A DNA stretch of 64,000 nt, from positions 62,001-126,000 of the forward strand of contig CAKZQS010000005.1 in assembly GCA_937141935.1 (NCBI GenBank), written 5' to 3'. The position numbers and the translations under genes were made by a program. The stretch is from an uncultured Ectothiorhodospiraceae bacterium (GTDB taxonomy: Bacteria > Pseudomonadota > Gammaproteobacteria > Nevskiales > Oceanococcaceae). How positions within the stretch are numbered: position 1 is the stretch's first letter; every line of letters begins with the position of its first letter. Under the pieces are notes generated by a model. The model searched no databases and had not been told where the DNA came from. It saw only the letters and a list, made by a program, of their open reading frames with translations. Positions 1 to 8,056 of this stretch are shown one piece after another.

Positions 1-438
1 ATTGACCGCGAGTCCGATGCGCGCGTTCTGCGGCTCGGCCAGCGCCTCGCGCGGCAACACGGGTGCGATGGGGCAGGCGCCGGGGAAGGCCTTGCTGACC
101 TCCCAGGGGTAGCCCTGCTCGCGCAGGTCGTTCTGCACCGCGCGCAGCGTCAGGTCCAGCGCCAGCGCATAGCCGGCCACCGCGTCCATGCCGGCCTGGG
201 CCGGGTCGCGCAGCCGGCGGCCAATGACCAGCGCCAGCTCGATCTCGTGGTGCACCGGCCCGCGGCCGGTGGGCAGCGCCAGCGGCCCGGCAAAGTCGCA
301 CAGGCAGGAGTTGGGCTTGATGAAGAAGGTCGGCTGCGTGGGCACCGACGAGGCCAGCTCGGCGGCGTGGGCGGCGTAGTTCTTGGCCACGCAGACGATC
401 TTGCTCGGGGCGAAGGGCCCGCGTCCGCCGTCGGCCAT
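1..438 (-). CDS. Fumarylacetoacetate hydrolase family protein, N-terminal part (runs off window edge)
   Basis: The first 146 residues of an FAH-fold hydrolase or isomerase are present; the 3' part lies beyond base 1. The N-terminus reads as a typical family opening (KIVCVAKNYAAHAAEL), followed by the substrate-loop region and HHEIELALVIG, where the two acidic residues are the metal ligands of this family. FAH-family enzymes cleave or decarboxylate 2,4-diketo or 2-oxo acids in aromatic catabolism with a Mg2+ or Mn2+ ion; the substrate cannot be told from this half. The ATG at 438 starts only 7 bp after the stop of the polyphosphate kinase gene, so the two are probably co-transcribed. Confidence 0.85.
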   Translation of the reverse strand, partial: MADGGRGPFAPSKIVCVAKNYAAHAAELASSVPTQPTFFIKPNSCLCDFAGPLALPTGRGPVHHEIELALVIGRRLRDPAQAGMDAVAGYALALDLTLRAVQNDLREQGYPWEVSKAFPGACPIAPVLPREALAEPQNARIGLAVN

Positions 439-445
439 GACGAGG

Positions 446-1939
446 TTAGTCAGCATTATCGAGCATCGTATTCAACGATTCGATCACCGTCACGCGGGCG
501 TGCCGCTTGTTGTTGGCGCCGACCAGCACCCAGGGCGCCTGCGGCGCATGGCAGCGCTGCAGCATGGTGTTCGCCGCCAGCGCGTAATCCTCCCAGCGCT
601 GACGGTTGCGCCAATCCTCATCGGTCAGCTTCCAGCGCTTCAGCGGGTCCTCGCGCCGCGCCTCGAAGCGCGCCAGCTGCTCGTCCGGCGTGATGTGCAG
701 CCAGAACTTCAGCAGCCGGTTGCCGGCCGCCGTCCAGGCCTGCTCGAAGCGGTTGATCTCGGCATAGGCGGCCTGCCAGCGCGCCGGCGGCGCCAGGCCC
801 TCGACCCGCTCGACCAGCACGCGGCCGTACCAGCTGCGGTCAAAGATCGCGATGTGACCCGGGGCCGGCATGCGCGTGGCAAAGCGCCACAGGTAGTGGT
901 GGGCGCGTTCGCGGGCGTCCGGCGCGCCGATGCGGTGCACGCGCAGCATGCGCGCGTCCAGCGCCTGCAGCATGCGCCGAATGGCGCCGCCCTTGCCGCC
1001 GGCGTCCCAGCCCTCGAAGACCAGCACCAGGCCGCGTTGCTGCAGCCGCAGCCGCTGGCTGTGCCGGTGCAGCGCCGCCTGCGCCGCGTGCAGCCGCTCG
1101 CGGTACTCGCCCTTGTCCAGGGCCGGCTGGGCCACCTCGGCCAGCCGGTCCGGCACCGCCGCCTGGCGCCCGCGCCCACGCTTGGCCGCCGTGGTGGTCG
1201 GCGCGGCCGCCAGCCGCGCCTCCAGCGCGTCGGCCAGGGCCTCGGTGACGGCCAGGCTGCGCGCCCGCGGGTGGCGGCCGTCGATGGGCTGCCAGGGCAG
1301 GCCCGCCTCGCGCGACTGCGCGATCAGCGGCTCGGTGGCCGCCATGAATTCCTCGTACAGGTGCAGATGCCCCCAGTCGCGCGGCTGCACCTGCCAGGCC
1401 TGGGCCGGGTCGGCCAGCAGGCTGCGCAGGCGCTCGCGCTGGGCCTTGGCATCCAGGTGCATCCACACCTTCAGCAACAGCGCGCCATCGGCGACGAGAT
1501 CGCGCTCGAATTCGGCGATGGCGGCCAGGCGCTGCGCCCACTGCTCCGCGTCGATCTCGCCGCGGGCGCGGGCCAGCAGGCCCGGCGTGTACCAGCCGGA
1601 CAGCACGATGGCGAGCTTGCCGCGGGCCGGCAGGTCACGCCAGTGGGGCAGCAGCGGCGGCTCGCGCGGGGACAGCTGGCGCTGCTGCAGGTAGGCCAGC
1701 GTGCGGATGTCGCGCGGGTCCAGCCACTCGGTCAGCAGGTTGGCCAGCTCGTGCTTGCCGGCGCCGTCGACACCGCCGAATACCAGCAACACCGGGAAGT
1801 CGGCCTCACGCAGACGCCGCTGCAGCTCCAGCAGCCGCGCGCGCAGTTCGCCGGCGCGGCGCTTGTAGCTGCGCTTGTCCGGCTCCTTGAGCGGCGGCGG
1901 CGGCCAGTCCACCCGGGTGCATTCCTCCGGCTCGGGCAC
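446..1939 (-). CDS. pap: Polyphosphate:AMP phosphotransferase (tandem PPK2 domains)
   Basis: A 497-residue protein with two PPK2 domains in tandem, the architecture and length of class II polyphosphate kinases that phosphorylate AMP to ADP using polyphosphate. The N-terminal domain has a Walker A motif GGVDGAGKHE near residue 55; the C-terminal domain has EGWDAGGKGG near residue 308 and the lid-type motif FDRSWYGRVLVERVEG. Both P-loops are intact, though in characterised two-domain members the C-terminal copy is the catalytic one. It would recycle AMP in the cytoplasm. The FAH gene follows 7 bp downstream; the ComEA-like gene is divergent. Confidence 0.9.
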   Translation of the reverse strand: MPEPEECTRVDWPPPPLKEPDKRSYKRRAGELRARLLELQRRLREADFPVLLVFGGVDGAGKHELANLLTEWLDPRDIRTLAYLQQRQLSPREPPLLPHWRDLPARGKLAIVLSGWYTPGLLARARGEIDAEQWAQRLAAIAEFERDLVADGALLLKVWMHLDAKAQRERLRSLLADPAQAWQVQPRDWGHLHLYEEFMAATEPLIAQSREAGLPWQPIDGRHPRARSLAVTEALADALEARLAAAPTTTAAKRGRGRQAAVPDRLAEVAQPALDKGEYRERLHAAQAALHRHSQRLRLQQRGLVLVFEGWDAGGKGGAIRRMLQALDARMLRVHRIGAPDARERAHHYLWRFATRMPAPGHIAIFDRSWYGRVLVERVEGLAPPARWQAAYAEINRFEQAWTAAGNRLLKFWLHITPDEQLARFEARREDPLKRWKLTDEDWRNRQRWEDYALAANTMLQRCHAPQAPWVLVGANNKRHARVTVIESLNTMLDNAD

Positions 1940-2034
1940 GAAAGCCCAGTCTAGCGCCGCAAGCCCCCGCGATGTCCGGCCGCGGCCGCGAATTGCGTAT
2001 TCCCCCCCAGACTCATACCTACCGGAGCCCTGCC

Positions 2035-2328
2035 ATGCGTGCCTGGCTGCTCTGTCTGCTGCTGCTCGGCGGTCTCGCCAATCTGACGCTGGCGCCGGCC
2101 GCCGAGGCCACCGTGGCCACGCCGCAACGCGCGGCCATCAACATCAACACGGCCACGGCCGCCGAGCTGGATGCCGGCCTGCACCTGATCGGGCCGAATC
2201 GGGCGCAGCGCATCATTGCCTACCGCCGCGCCCACGGCCCCTTTCGCGAGCCCGAGCAGATCATGGAAGTGCCCTACATCGGCCGGCGCATCTACGAGGC
2301 CAACCGCGCGGCCATCCGCGTCGACTAG
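2035..2328 (+). CDS. Exported ComEA-like helix-hairpin-helix protein
   Basis: A 97-residue protein with a signal peptide (MRAWLLCLLLLGGLANLTLA) and one ComEA-type HhH DNA-binding domain: the opening ININTATAAEL, the first hairpin with IGPNRAQRIIAYR, and the second with VPYIGRRIYEANR. Small one-domain ComEA proteins bind incoming DNA in the periplasm during natural transformation, although many copies have no proven role. I place the start at 2035, where the signal peptide begins and a GGAG lies 8 bp upstream, rather than at the longer ORF start at 1972. It stands alone between divergent pap and the thioesterase gene 76 bp downstream. Confidence 0.8.
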   Translation: MRAWLLCLLLLGGLANLTLAPAAEATVATPQRAAININTATAAELDAGLHLIGPNRAQRIIAYRRAHGPFREPEQIMEVPYIGRRIYEANRAAIRVD

Positions 2329-2404
2329 CCGGCCGACCCGGCCCTGTGCGCGCGCCGCCACGGCACGCTCCCCCGCCCGCTCCGGCGCGGCCTACACTGG
2401 CCGC

Positions 2405-2848
2405 ATGGATGCCGCCGACTACCCGATCCGCTGGCCCAGCCGCGTGCGCTATGCCGAATGCGACCCGCAGGGCGTGGCCTTCAATGCGCATTACCTGAGC
2501 TGGTTTGACTGCACGCTGAACGAGGCCTTTCGCGACAGCGGCATCGACTGGGTGGCGCAGATGCGCGAATCCGGCTGCGACGTGCAGCTCGTGAAGTCGC
2601 TGGTCGAATACCGCCGCCCCCTGCGCTTTGACGAGCCCTTCGTGGGCGCCGCCGGCGTGGCCCGGCTGGGCCGCAGCAGCATCCAGTGGCGGCTGGCGCT
2701 GTGGGGCGAATCGCCGGCCGACCTGCGCGCGACCGGCGAAATCGTCTGGGTCTATGCCGACCTGGCCGCCGGCCGGGCGCAGGCGCTGCCGGACTGGCTG
2801 CGCGAGCAGCTGCGCCCCCTGGCGGGCGCCGGCGCCGGCGAGACCTAG
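2405..2848 (+). CDS. Acyl-CoA thioesterase, 4-hydroxybenzoyl-CoA thioesterase type (hotdog fold)
   Basis: A 147-residue single-domain hotdog protein. The signature RVRYAECDPQGVAFNAHYLSW carries the catalytic Asp (D of AECD) and the N-terminal loop of the 4HBT/YbgC subfamily; the central helix follows (WFDCTLNEAFRDSG), then the beta-sheet half with VEYRRPLRFDEP. The family hydrolyses acyl-CoA thioesters in the cytoplasm; the acyl chain cannot be predicted. It lies in the same direction as the nitroreductase gene 58 bp downstream and may share a transcript with it. Confidence 0.82.
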   Translation: MDAADYPIRWPSRVRYAECDPQGVAFNAHYLSWFDCTLNEAFRDSGIDWVAQMRESGCDVQLVKSLVEYRRPLRFDEPFVGAAGVARLGRSSIQWRLALWGESPADLRATGEIVWVYADLAAGRAQALPDWLREQLRPLAGAGAGET

Positions 2849-2906
2849 CGCCGCCCAGGGCAGGCGGGGGCACCCCGGTGAACGCCGGCCGCTATCATCG
2901 GCGCCC

Positions 2907-3641
2907 ATGAGCAAAACCGCCCCCGAACTGCCGACGATCGACGTCGAAGAATTCCGCAAGGTGGTGCACACGCGCCGCTCGATCCGCCGCTTTACCCCCG
3001 AGCCGATTCCCGCGGCCGTGCTGCAGGACTGCCTGGACCTGGCGCTGCTGTCGCCAAACTCCTCCAACCTGCAGCCCTGGGAGTTCCACCGCGTCGTGGA
3101 CCCCGAGCGCCGAGCGAATGTCGTGCGTGCCTGCCTGAACCAGAACGCGGCCAAGACCGCCGCCGAGCTGCTGATCGTCGTGGCCCGCACCGACACCTGG
3201 CAGCGCCACTGCGAGGAGAACATCGCCCGCTGGCCCGAGCCCAGCGTGCCGCGCATCGTCGAGAACTATTACCGGCGCGCGGCCAAGGTGCACTACGGGC
3301 GGCTGCCGCTGGACCCCTTTGGCGTGGTCAAGAAAACACTGCGCAAGCTCTCCGGCCTGCGCCGGCCCATGCCGCGCTGGCCCAACTCCGACGCGGACAT
3401 GGACCTGTGGGCCACCAAGACCGCGGCGCTGGGCGCGCAGACGCTGATGCTGGCCCTGCGCGCGCACGGCTATGACAGCTGCCCGATGGAGGGCTTTGAC
3501 GAGGCCCGTTTGCGCCGCGCCGTGCCGCTGCCGCGCAAGGGCGTGATCGTCATGGTGATCGGCGCCGGACGGCGCGCCGAGAACGGCGTTTACCACGAGC
3601 GCTATCGCTTCCCGCGCGAGCGCTTCATCCACGAGCACTAG
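2907..3641 (+). CDS. Nitroreductase family FMN-dependent oxidoreductase
   Basis: A 244-residue protein of the nitroreductase fold. The N-terminal FMN phosphate-binding motif is clear (HTRRSIRRFTPEPIP, residues about 18-32), followed by the flavin-contacting LLSPNSSNLQPWEF and, in the C-terminal half, the ALGAQTLMLALRAHGYDSCPMEGFD segment typical of the family. It carries an insertion of about 50 residues (around 110-160, rich in Arg and Pro) relative to the smallest members. Such enzymes reduce nitro groups, quinones or enones using NAD(P)H; the substrate is unknown. The start at 2907 gives the best N-terminal match. Confidence 0.85.
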   Translation: MSKTAPELPTIDVEEFRKVVHTRRSIRRFTPEPIPAAVLQDCLDLALLSPNSSNLQPWEFHRVVDPERRANVVRACLNQNAAKTAAELLIVVARTDTWQRHCEENIARWPEPSVPRIVENYYRRAAKVHYGRLPLDPFGVVKKTLRKLSGLRRPMPRWPNSDADMDLWATKTAALGAQTLMLALRAHGYDSCPMEGFDEARLRRAVPLPRKGVIVMVIGAGRRAENGVYHERYRFPRERFIHEH

Positions 3642-3731
3642 GCCGCGCGCGCGACAGGCCTGCGGGACCCATCGCGCCGGGCTACAGCCCGCCGGCGGGT
3701 CTGTCCCCACCGTGTTCAGGTCCCGCCGGCC

Positions 3732-4247
3732 TCAGGCCCCGCTATCGAGCAGTTCCTCGTACAGCGCCAGGTCGGCCGCCGAGTAGCAGCAGAACAGCAC
3801 CTGCTGGATTTGCGGCGTCTGCGCCAGCACGTCGCGCACGACGCCGACGGCCAGCGTGGCCGCCGGGCGCTTGGGGTACCCGTAGACGCCGGTGCTGATG
3901 CAGGGGAAGGCGATGCGCGCCAAGCCTTCGCCCGCGGCCAGATCCAGGCAGGCGCGGTAGCACTGCGCCAGCTTTTCCGGCTCGCGTTCCAGCCCGCCGC
4001 TCCAGACCGGCCCGACGGTATGAATGATGGCCCGCGCCGGCAGCTGATAGCCCGGCGTCAGCTTGGCCTCGCCGACCTCGCAGCCGCCCAGCGTGCGGCA
4101 TTGCGCCAGCAGCTCGGGCCCGGCGGCCCGGTGGATCGCGCCGTCCACGCCGCCCCCGCCCAGCAGGCTGCTGTTGGCGGCGTTGACGATGGCGTCGACC
4201 TCCAGGGTGGTGATATCGCCCTGCAGGGCCTGAATGCGTGCGGCCAT
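3732..4247 (-). CDS. ymdB: Macro domain protein, O-acetyl-ADP-ribose deacetylase type
   Basis: A 171-residue single macro domain, the normal length of E. coli YmdB. All hallmark segments are present: [35 protein letters not shown] at the ADP-ribose pocket (catalytic Asn and Asp of the family fall in NAANSSL and GGVDGAIH), the [10 protein letters not shown] loop, and ISTGVYGYP near the C-terminus. The family hydrolyses O-acetyl-ADP-ribose and removes ADP-ribose from acidic residues, and YmdB also modulates RNase III in E. coli. It lies 115 bp downstream of the DUF2505 gene on the same strand. Confidence 0.92.
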   Translation of the reverse strand: MAARIQALQGDITTLEVDAIVNAANSSLLGGGGVDGAIHRAAGPELLAQCRTLGGCEVGEAKLTPGYQLPARAIIHTVGPVWSGGLEREPEKLAQCYRACLDLAAGEGLARIAFPCISTGVYGYPKRPAATLAVGVVRDVLAQTPQIQQVLFCCYSAADLALYEELLDSGA

Positions 4248-4362
4248 GCGCCCCTACGCGAAAAACCAGCCCGCAGTGTGCCAGCCATACCGACGCCGGG
4301 GCCCCGTGAAAATCGGGGTTTGCCAGCCGCCGGCGGCCCGCTTGGGGGCCGGCGCGCGGCGC

Positions 4363-4863
4363 TCAGCGCTTGCGCTCGAGCCAGTCCTGGATCGACTGCA
4401 TGCTCTTGGCAAAGCCCTCTTCGGCGCGCTCGACCAGCAGCTTTTCGATCTGCCGTCCCAGCAGCGGCACGCGCACCTCGACGCCGCCCTCGGCCTGCAT
4501 CTGGCTGCTGACCTCGGTGTGGTCGGCCAGCCCCATCGTGCCCTCGATGTGGCCGGGCACGCCGGCCACTTCCAGGCGCATCTCGCCCTGGTACTGCGGG
4601 CCCTGGCGGTTCCAGCGCTGGGTCTGGATCAGCTCCAGCTGGTCGCCCAGCATCTTGCGCGCCATGCGCGGCACCTTGTCGGTGCCGTACACCCGCACGA
4701 TGCGCACCGCGTGCTCCTCGGGCGTGTCGGTCAGGATCTGCATCTCGAAGCCCAGCTGCGTGGGCTCCTTGTAGCGAAACAGCAGGTAGTCCTCGCTGGT
4801 GATGTGCTCCAGCACGGTGGCGGCCGGCGCGGGCAGGATCTGGGCGTGACGAAAGCTCTGCAT
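4363..4863 (-). CDS. DUF2505 family protein (START/SRPBCC-like)
   Basis: A 166-residue soluble protein matching the DUF2505 pattern: an N-terminal FRHAQILPAPAATVLEHITSEDYL, a middle RKMLGDQLELIQTQRW and a C-terminal amphipathic stretch EKLLVERAEEGFAKSMQSIQDWLERKR. The alternating strands and long C-terminal helix are consistent with an SRPBCC lipid- or ligand-binding fold. No enzyme role is known for the family and none can be inferred here. It sits between the macro-domain gene and the DUF2834 membrane protein, all on the minus strand. Confidence 0.75.
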   Translation of the reverse strand: MQSFRHAQILPAPAATVLEHITSEDYLLFRYKEPTQLGFEMQILTDTPEEHAVRIVRVYGTDKVPRMARKMLGDQLELIQTQRWNRQGPQYQGEMRLEVAGVPGHIEGTMGLADHTEVSSQMQAEGGVEVRVPLLGRQIEKLLVERAEEGFAKSMQSIQDWLERKR

Positions 4864-4997
4864 CGAAGGCGTTAGCGGCAGTCCAAGGATGGCCGCAGCC
4901 TAGCAGGCCACCGGGCCGGCCGGCAGCCCCGCCGACACCGTGGCCCGCGCCCTGATCGGCCACCCGCGGCCAGGGCTCCGGCCGGCGCGCCGCCCGC

Positions 4998-5315
4998 TCA
5001 GGCGGTCGGCGTGCCTGCGCGCGACTCGCGCATGGCCAGATAGGCCGGCAGGCCGGCGCACAGTCCCACAATCAGCGTGATCGGCAGAATCAGCCAGGGG
5101 TAGCCGCGCCCGGCGCGGCGGCTGTCCACCCCGGCCCAGATCAGGAACACGCCGATGGCCCAGAGCACGTCGATGGTCGCCGTGGCCGCCGCGCGGTTGG
5201 CAAAAAAGCCCTGCAGGGGGCTTTGCGTGGCCGGGTAGTTGCCGATCAGGCCGAAAAAGGTGCCCAGCGCGAGCGCGCCGCCCAGTACGGCCAGAGCCCA
5301 GTACAGCTTTGCCAT
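4998..5315 (-). CDS. Small DUF2834-like membrane protein
   Basis: A 105-residue protein with three hydrophobic segments: residues 1-24 (LYWALAVLGGALALGTFFGLIG), about 45-63 (AATATIDVLWAIGVFLIWAGVD) and about 72-93 (YPWLILPITLIVGLCAGLPAYLAM), ending in MRESR. This layout, including the Arg-rich loop after the second segment, resembles DUF2834 proteins of unknown function. The start is supported by a strong AGGAGGAC ribosome-binding site. It lies 36 bp downstream of mnmG and is likely co-transcribed. Confidence 0.7.
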   Translation of the reverse strand: MAKLYWALAVLGGALALGTFFGLIGNYPATQSPLQGFFANRAAATATIDVLWAIGVFLIWAGVDSRRAGRGYPWLILPITLIVGLCAGLPAYLAMRESRAGTPTA

Positions 5316-5351
5316 GGTGTCCTCCTGCGGGCCGCGGCGCGGCCGGGACGC

Positions 5352-7274
5352 TCAGGCTACCGCAGAGCGGCCCGGCGCGGCCCCGCGGGCGCGCTTGAGG
5401 TGCACGCTGAGCAGCGACACGGCGGCCGGGGTCAAGCCCTCCAGGCGCCCCGCCTGGCCCAGCGTCGAGGGGCGGGCGGCGGCCAGCTTGGCCTGTACCT
5501 CGGCCGACAAGCCACGCACGCTGGCGTAGTCCAGGTCGGCCGGGATGGCCACGTCTTCCAGCGTCTTCAGCCGCGCGATCTCGGCCTCCTGGCGCTCGAT
5601 GTAGCCGGCGTACTGGGCCTGGATTTCGACCTGCTCGGCCACGGCCGGGTCGGCATGGCCCGCGCCCAGGCTGGGGATGCGGTGCAGCGCCGCGTAGCTC
5701 ACGTCCGGGCGACGCAGCAGATCCATCGCGTGGAATTCCTTGCGCAGCGGCTCGCCAAAGATGTCGCCGGCCAGCGCCTCCGGCACGTCCGCCGGCTGCA
5801 CCACGCTGCGGCGCAGGCGCTCGCTTTCGGCCGCCACCGCGTCGCGCTTGGCGGCAAAGGCCAGCCAGCGGGCATCGTCGACCAGGCCCAGTTCGCGCCC
5901 GGCCGGGGTCAGCCGCAGGTCGGCGTTGTCCTCGCGCAGCCGCAGCCGGTATTCGGCGCGGCTGGTAAACATGCGGTAGGGCTCGGCCACGCCGCGGGTG
6001 CACAGGTCATCGACCAGCACGCCGATATAGGCCTCGCTGCGTTGCGGCCACCAGGCCGGCTCCTCGCGGGCCGCGCGGGCGGCATTGATGCCGGCCAGCA
6101 GGCCCTGCGCCGCCGCCTCCTCGTAGCCGGTGGTGCCGTTGATCTGCCCGGCCAGGTACAGCCCGGGCAGCACCTGCGACTCCAGCGAGGGGGCGAGGTC
6201 GCGCGGGTCGAAATAGTCGTATTCGATGGCATAGCCGGGGCGCGTGATGTGCGCCTGCGCAAAGCCGGGGATCGAGCGCACCAGCGCCAGCTGCACGTCA
6301 TAGGGCAGGCTGGTGGAAATGCCGTTGGGGTACACCTCGTGGGTCGTCAGCCCCTCGGGCTCGATGAAGATCTGGTGGCGATCCTTGTCGGCAAAGCGCA
6401 CCACCTTGTCCTCGACCGATGGGCAATAGCGCGGGCCTACCCCCTCGATGACGCCGGAATACATCGGCGAGCGATCCAGGCCGCCGCGGATGATCTCGTG
6501 CGTTTCCGGCGTGGTCCAGGTGATGTGGCAGGGCACCTGCGCCGGGTGGTCGGCCGGGCTGCCAAGAAAGGAGAACACCGGCCGCGGGTCGTCGCCGGGC
6601 TGCGGCTCGCACTGGGTGTAATCGATGCTGCGGCCGTCGATGCGCGGCGGCGTGCCGGTCTTCAGCCGGCCCACGCGCAGCGGCAGCGCCCGCAGCCGTT
6701 GCGCCAGCGTGATGCTGGGTGGGTCGCCGGCGCGGCCACCGGCGGATTGCTCCAGGCCGATATGGATGCGGCCGCCCAGGAAGGTGCCGGTGGACAGCAC
6801 CACGGCGCGGGCCCGGATCGACAGCCCCATGGCCGTGACCACGCCGCAGACCCGGCCCTGCTCGACGATCAGGTCATCGACGGGCTGCTGGAAGATCCAC
6901 AGATTGGGCGCGTTTTCCAGCGCCTGGCGCACGAAGGCGCGGTACAGGGCGCGGTCGGCCTGGCAACGCGTGGCGCGCACCGCCGGGCCCTTGCTCGCAT
7001 TCAGCCGCCGCCACTGGATGCCCGCGGCGTCGGCCGCGCGGCCCATCAAGCCGCCCAGCGCGTCAATCTCGCGCACCAGGTGGCCCTTGCCGATGCCGCC
7101 GATGGCCGGGTTGCAGCTCATCTGCCCCAGCGTTTCGATGGCGTGGGTCAGCAGCAGCGTGCGCGCGCCGCTGCGCGCGGCGGCCAGGGCCGCCTCGGCG
7201 CCGGCGTGGCCACCGCCGATGACGATGACGTCATAAGGCTGTTCAACGATCGGGCGCTGCGGGGTGTCGGTCAT
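5352..7274 (-). CDS. mnmG: tRNA uridine 5-carboxymethylaminomethyl modification enzyme MnmG (GidA)
   Basis: A 640-residue protein of normal MnmG length. It opens with the FAD dinucleotide motif [20 protein letters not shown], followed by the GidA signatures [22 protein letters not shown] and, in the middle, [12 protein letters not shown] with the conserved catalytic Cys. The C-terminal helical domain that docks MnmE is complete ([26 protein letters not shown]). With MnmE it installs cmnm5 at the wobble uridine of several tRNAs. mnmE and rsmG are not adjacent here. A good sigma70-like promoter is visible upstream. Confidence 0.98.
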   Translation of the reverse strand: MTDTPQRPIVEQPYDVIVIGGGHAGAEAALAAARSGARTLLLTHAIETLGQMSCNPAIGGIGKGHLVREIDALGGLMGRAADAAGIQWRRLNASKGPAVRATRCQADRALYRAFVRQALENAPNLWIFQQPVDDLIVEQGRVCGVVTAMGLSIRARAVVLSTGTFLGGRIHIGLEQSAGGRAGDPPSITLAQRLRALPLRVGRLKTGTPPRIDGRSIDYTQCEPQPGDDPRPVFSFLGSPADHPAQVPCHITWTTPETHEIIRGGLDRSPMYSGVIEGVGPRYCPSVEDKVVRFADKDRHQIFIEPEGLTTHEVYPNGISTSLPYDVQLALVRSIPGFAQAHITRPGYAIEYDYFDPRDLAPSLESQVLPGLYLAGQINGTTGYEEAAAQGLLAGINAARAAREEPAWWPQRSEAYIGVLVDDLCTRGVAEPYRMFTSRAEYRLRLREDNADLRLTPAGRELGLVDDARWLAFAAKRDAVAAESERLRRSVVQPADVPEALAGDIFGEPLRKEFHAMDLLRRPDVSYAALHRIPSLGAGHADPAVAEQVEIQAQYAGYIERQEAEIARLKTLEDVAIPADLDYASVRGLSAEVQAKLAAARPSTLGQAGRLEGLTPAAVSLLSVHLKRARGAAPGRSAVA

Positions 7275-7354
7275 GGGCTGCGCATTCCTTGGCCGGCGGC
7301 CAATGCGGGGGGCAACGCCCGGCCAGACCGGCCAGGGCGCGTCTAAACCTTTGA

Positions 7355-7384
7355 ATTATATGTGGCCCAACGGTGGCGAGCCAA
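7355..7384 (-). promoter_or_regulatory. Candidate sigma70 promoter for mnmG
   Basis: Read on the minus strand, TTGGCT (7384-7379) and a perfect TATAAT (7360-7355) are separated by 18 bp in a locally AT-rich patch. Transcription would start near 7348, giving a leader of about 74 nt before the mnmG ATG at 7274. Confidence 0.5.
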
Positions 7385-7442
7385 GCCGCCGCCGGGCGGA
7401 ACATCATTGTCCGGCGCTATGGCGGCCATCAAAACGCCAGCA

Positions 7443-7471
7443 TTGCCGCCCCTGCGGCGCGGGCTTAATGT
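7443..7471 (+). promoter_or_regulatory. Candidate sigma70 promoter for dps
   Basis: TTGCCG (7443-7448) and TAATGT (7466-7471) are spaced by 17 bp, placing the start near 7478 and leaving a leader of about 70 nt. The match is moderate; no OxyR or Fur box is evident. Confidence 0.35.
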
Positions 7472-7549
7472 CATGGGCGTATGCGGCCCGGCCGCCAGCG
7501 CAGGCAGGCTGCGGGCTGTTTGTTCCCTTCCCCGCACAGGAGTTCCACG

Positions 7550-8017
7550 ATGTCGATGAACATGGGTTTGTCCGCCGAGCAACGCCAGGTCATGGCCGAG
7601 GCGGTCACGCGCCTGCTGGCCGACACCTACGCGCTGTACTTCAAGACGCATGCCTATCACTGGAACGTGACCGGCCCGCGCTTTCACGACCTGCACGCGA
7701 TGTTCGAGGAGCACTACAACGAGATGTGGACGGCCACCGACGACATCGCCGAGCGCGTGCGCGCGCTGGGCCACCTGGCGCCGATCTCCTATGAGCAGAT
7801 GATGGGCTCGGCCACGATCCAGGCCGACAGCGACACGCCCAAGGCCGACACGATGATCGCCAACCTCGTCGCCGGCCACGAGCAGGTGGTGCGCACCGCC
7901 CGCGAAGTGCTGGCCCTGGCCGGCGAGCACGACGACGAGGGCACGAACGACATCGTTGCCCCGCGCATCAGCGCGCACGAAAAAATGGCCTGGATGCTGC
8001 GCTCGACGCTGGGCTGA
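7550..8017 (+). CDS. dps: Dps-family ferritin-like DNA-protection protein
   Basis: A 155-residue Dps/MrgA-type four-helix protein. The inter-subunit ferroxidase site is present in KTHAYHWNVTGPRFHDLHAMFEEHYNEMW (His, Asp and Glu ligands at the expected spacing), followed by DDIAERVRALGHLAP. The family forms dodecamers that oxidise and store iron with H2O2 and shield DNA in stationary phase. The start at 7550 is chosen because an AGGAG lies 8 bp upstream and the longer ORF adds unrelated Arg/Pro-rich sequence. The N-terminus lacks a Lys-rich DNA-binding tail, so DNA binding is uncertain. Confidence 0.92.
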   Translation: MSMNMGLSAEQRQVMAEAVTRLLADTYALYFKTHAYHWNVTGPRFHDLHAMFEEHYNEMWTATDDIAERVRALGHLAPISYEQMMGSATIQADSDTPKADTMIANLVAGHEQVVRTAREVLALAGEHDDEGTNDIVAPRISAHEKMAWMLRSTLG

Positions 8018-8056
8018 GCGGGCGGACGCCAGGCTGTGTGCTGGCGGTCGCGCGGC

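Noticed and set aside
383-1954. 523-residue plus-strand ORF over pap
   Set aside because: Long open antisense frames are expected at this GC content; the minus-strand frame has both PPK2 Walker motifs.
1972-2034. Upstream start for the ComEA-like gene
   Set aside because: It adds 21 unrelated residues before a good signal peptide; the ATG at 2035 has a ribosome-binding site.
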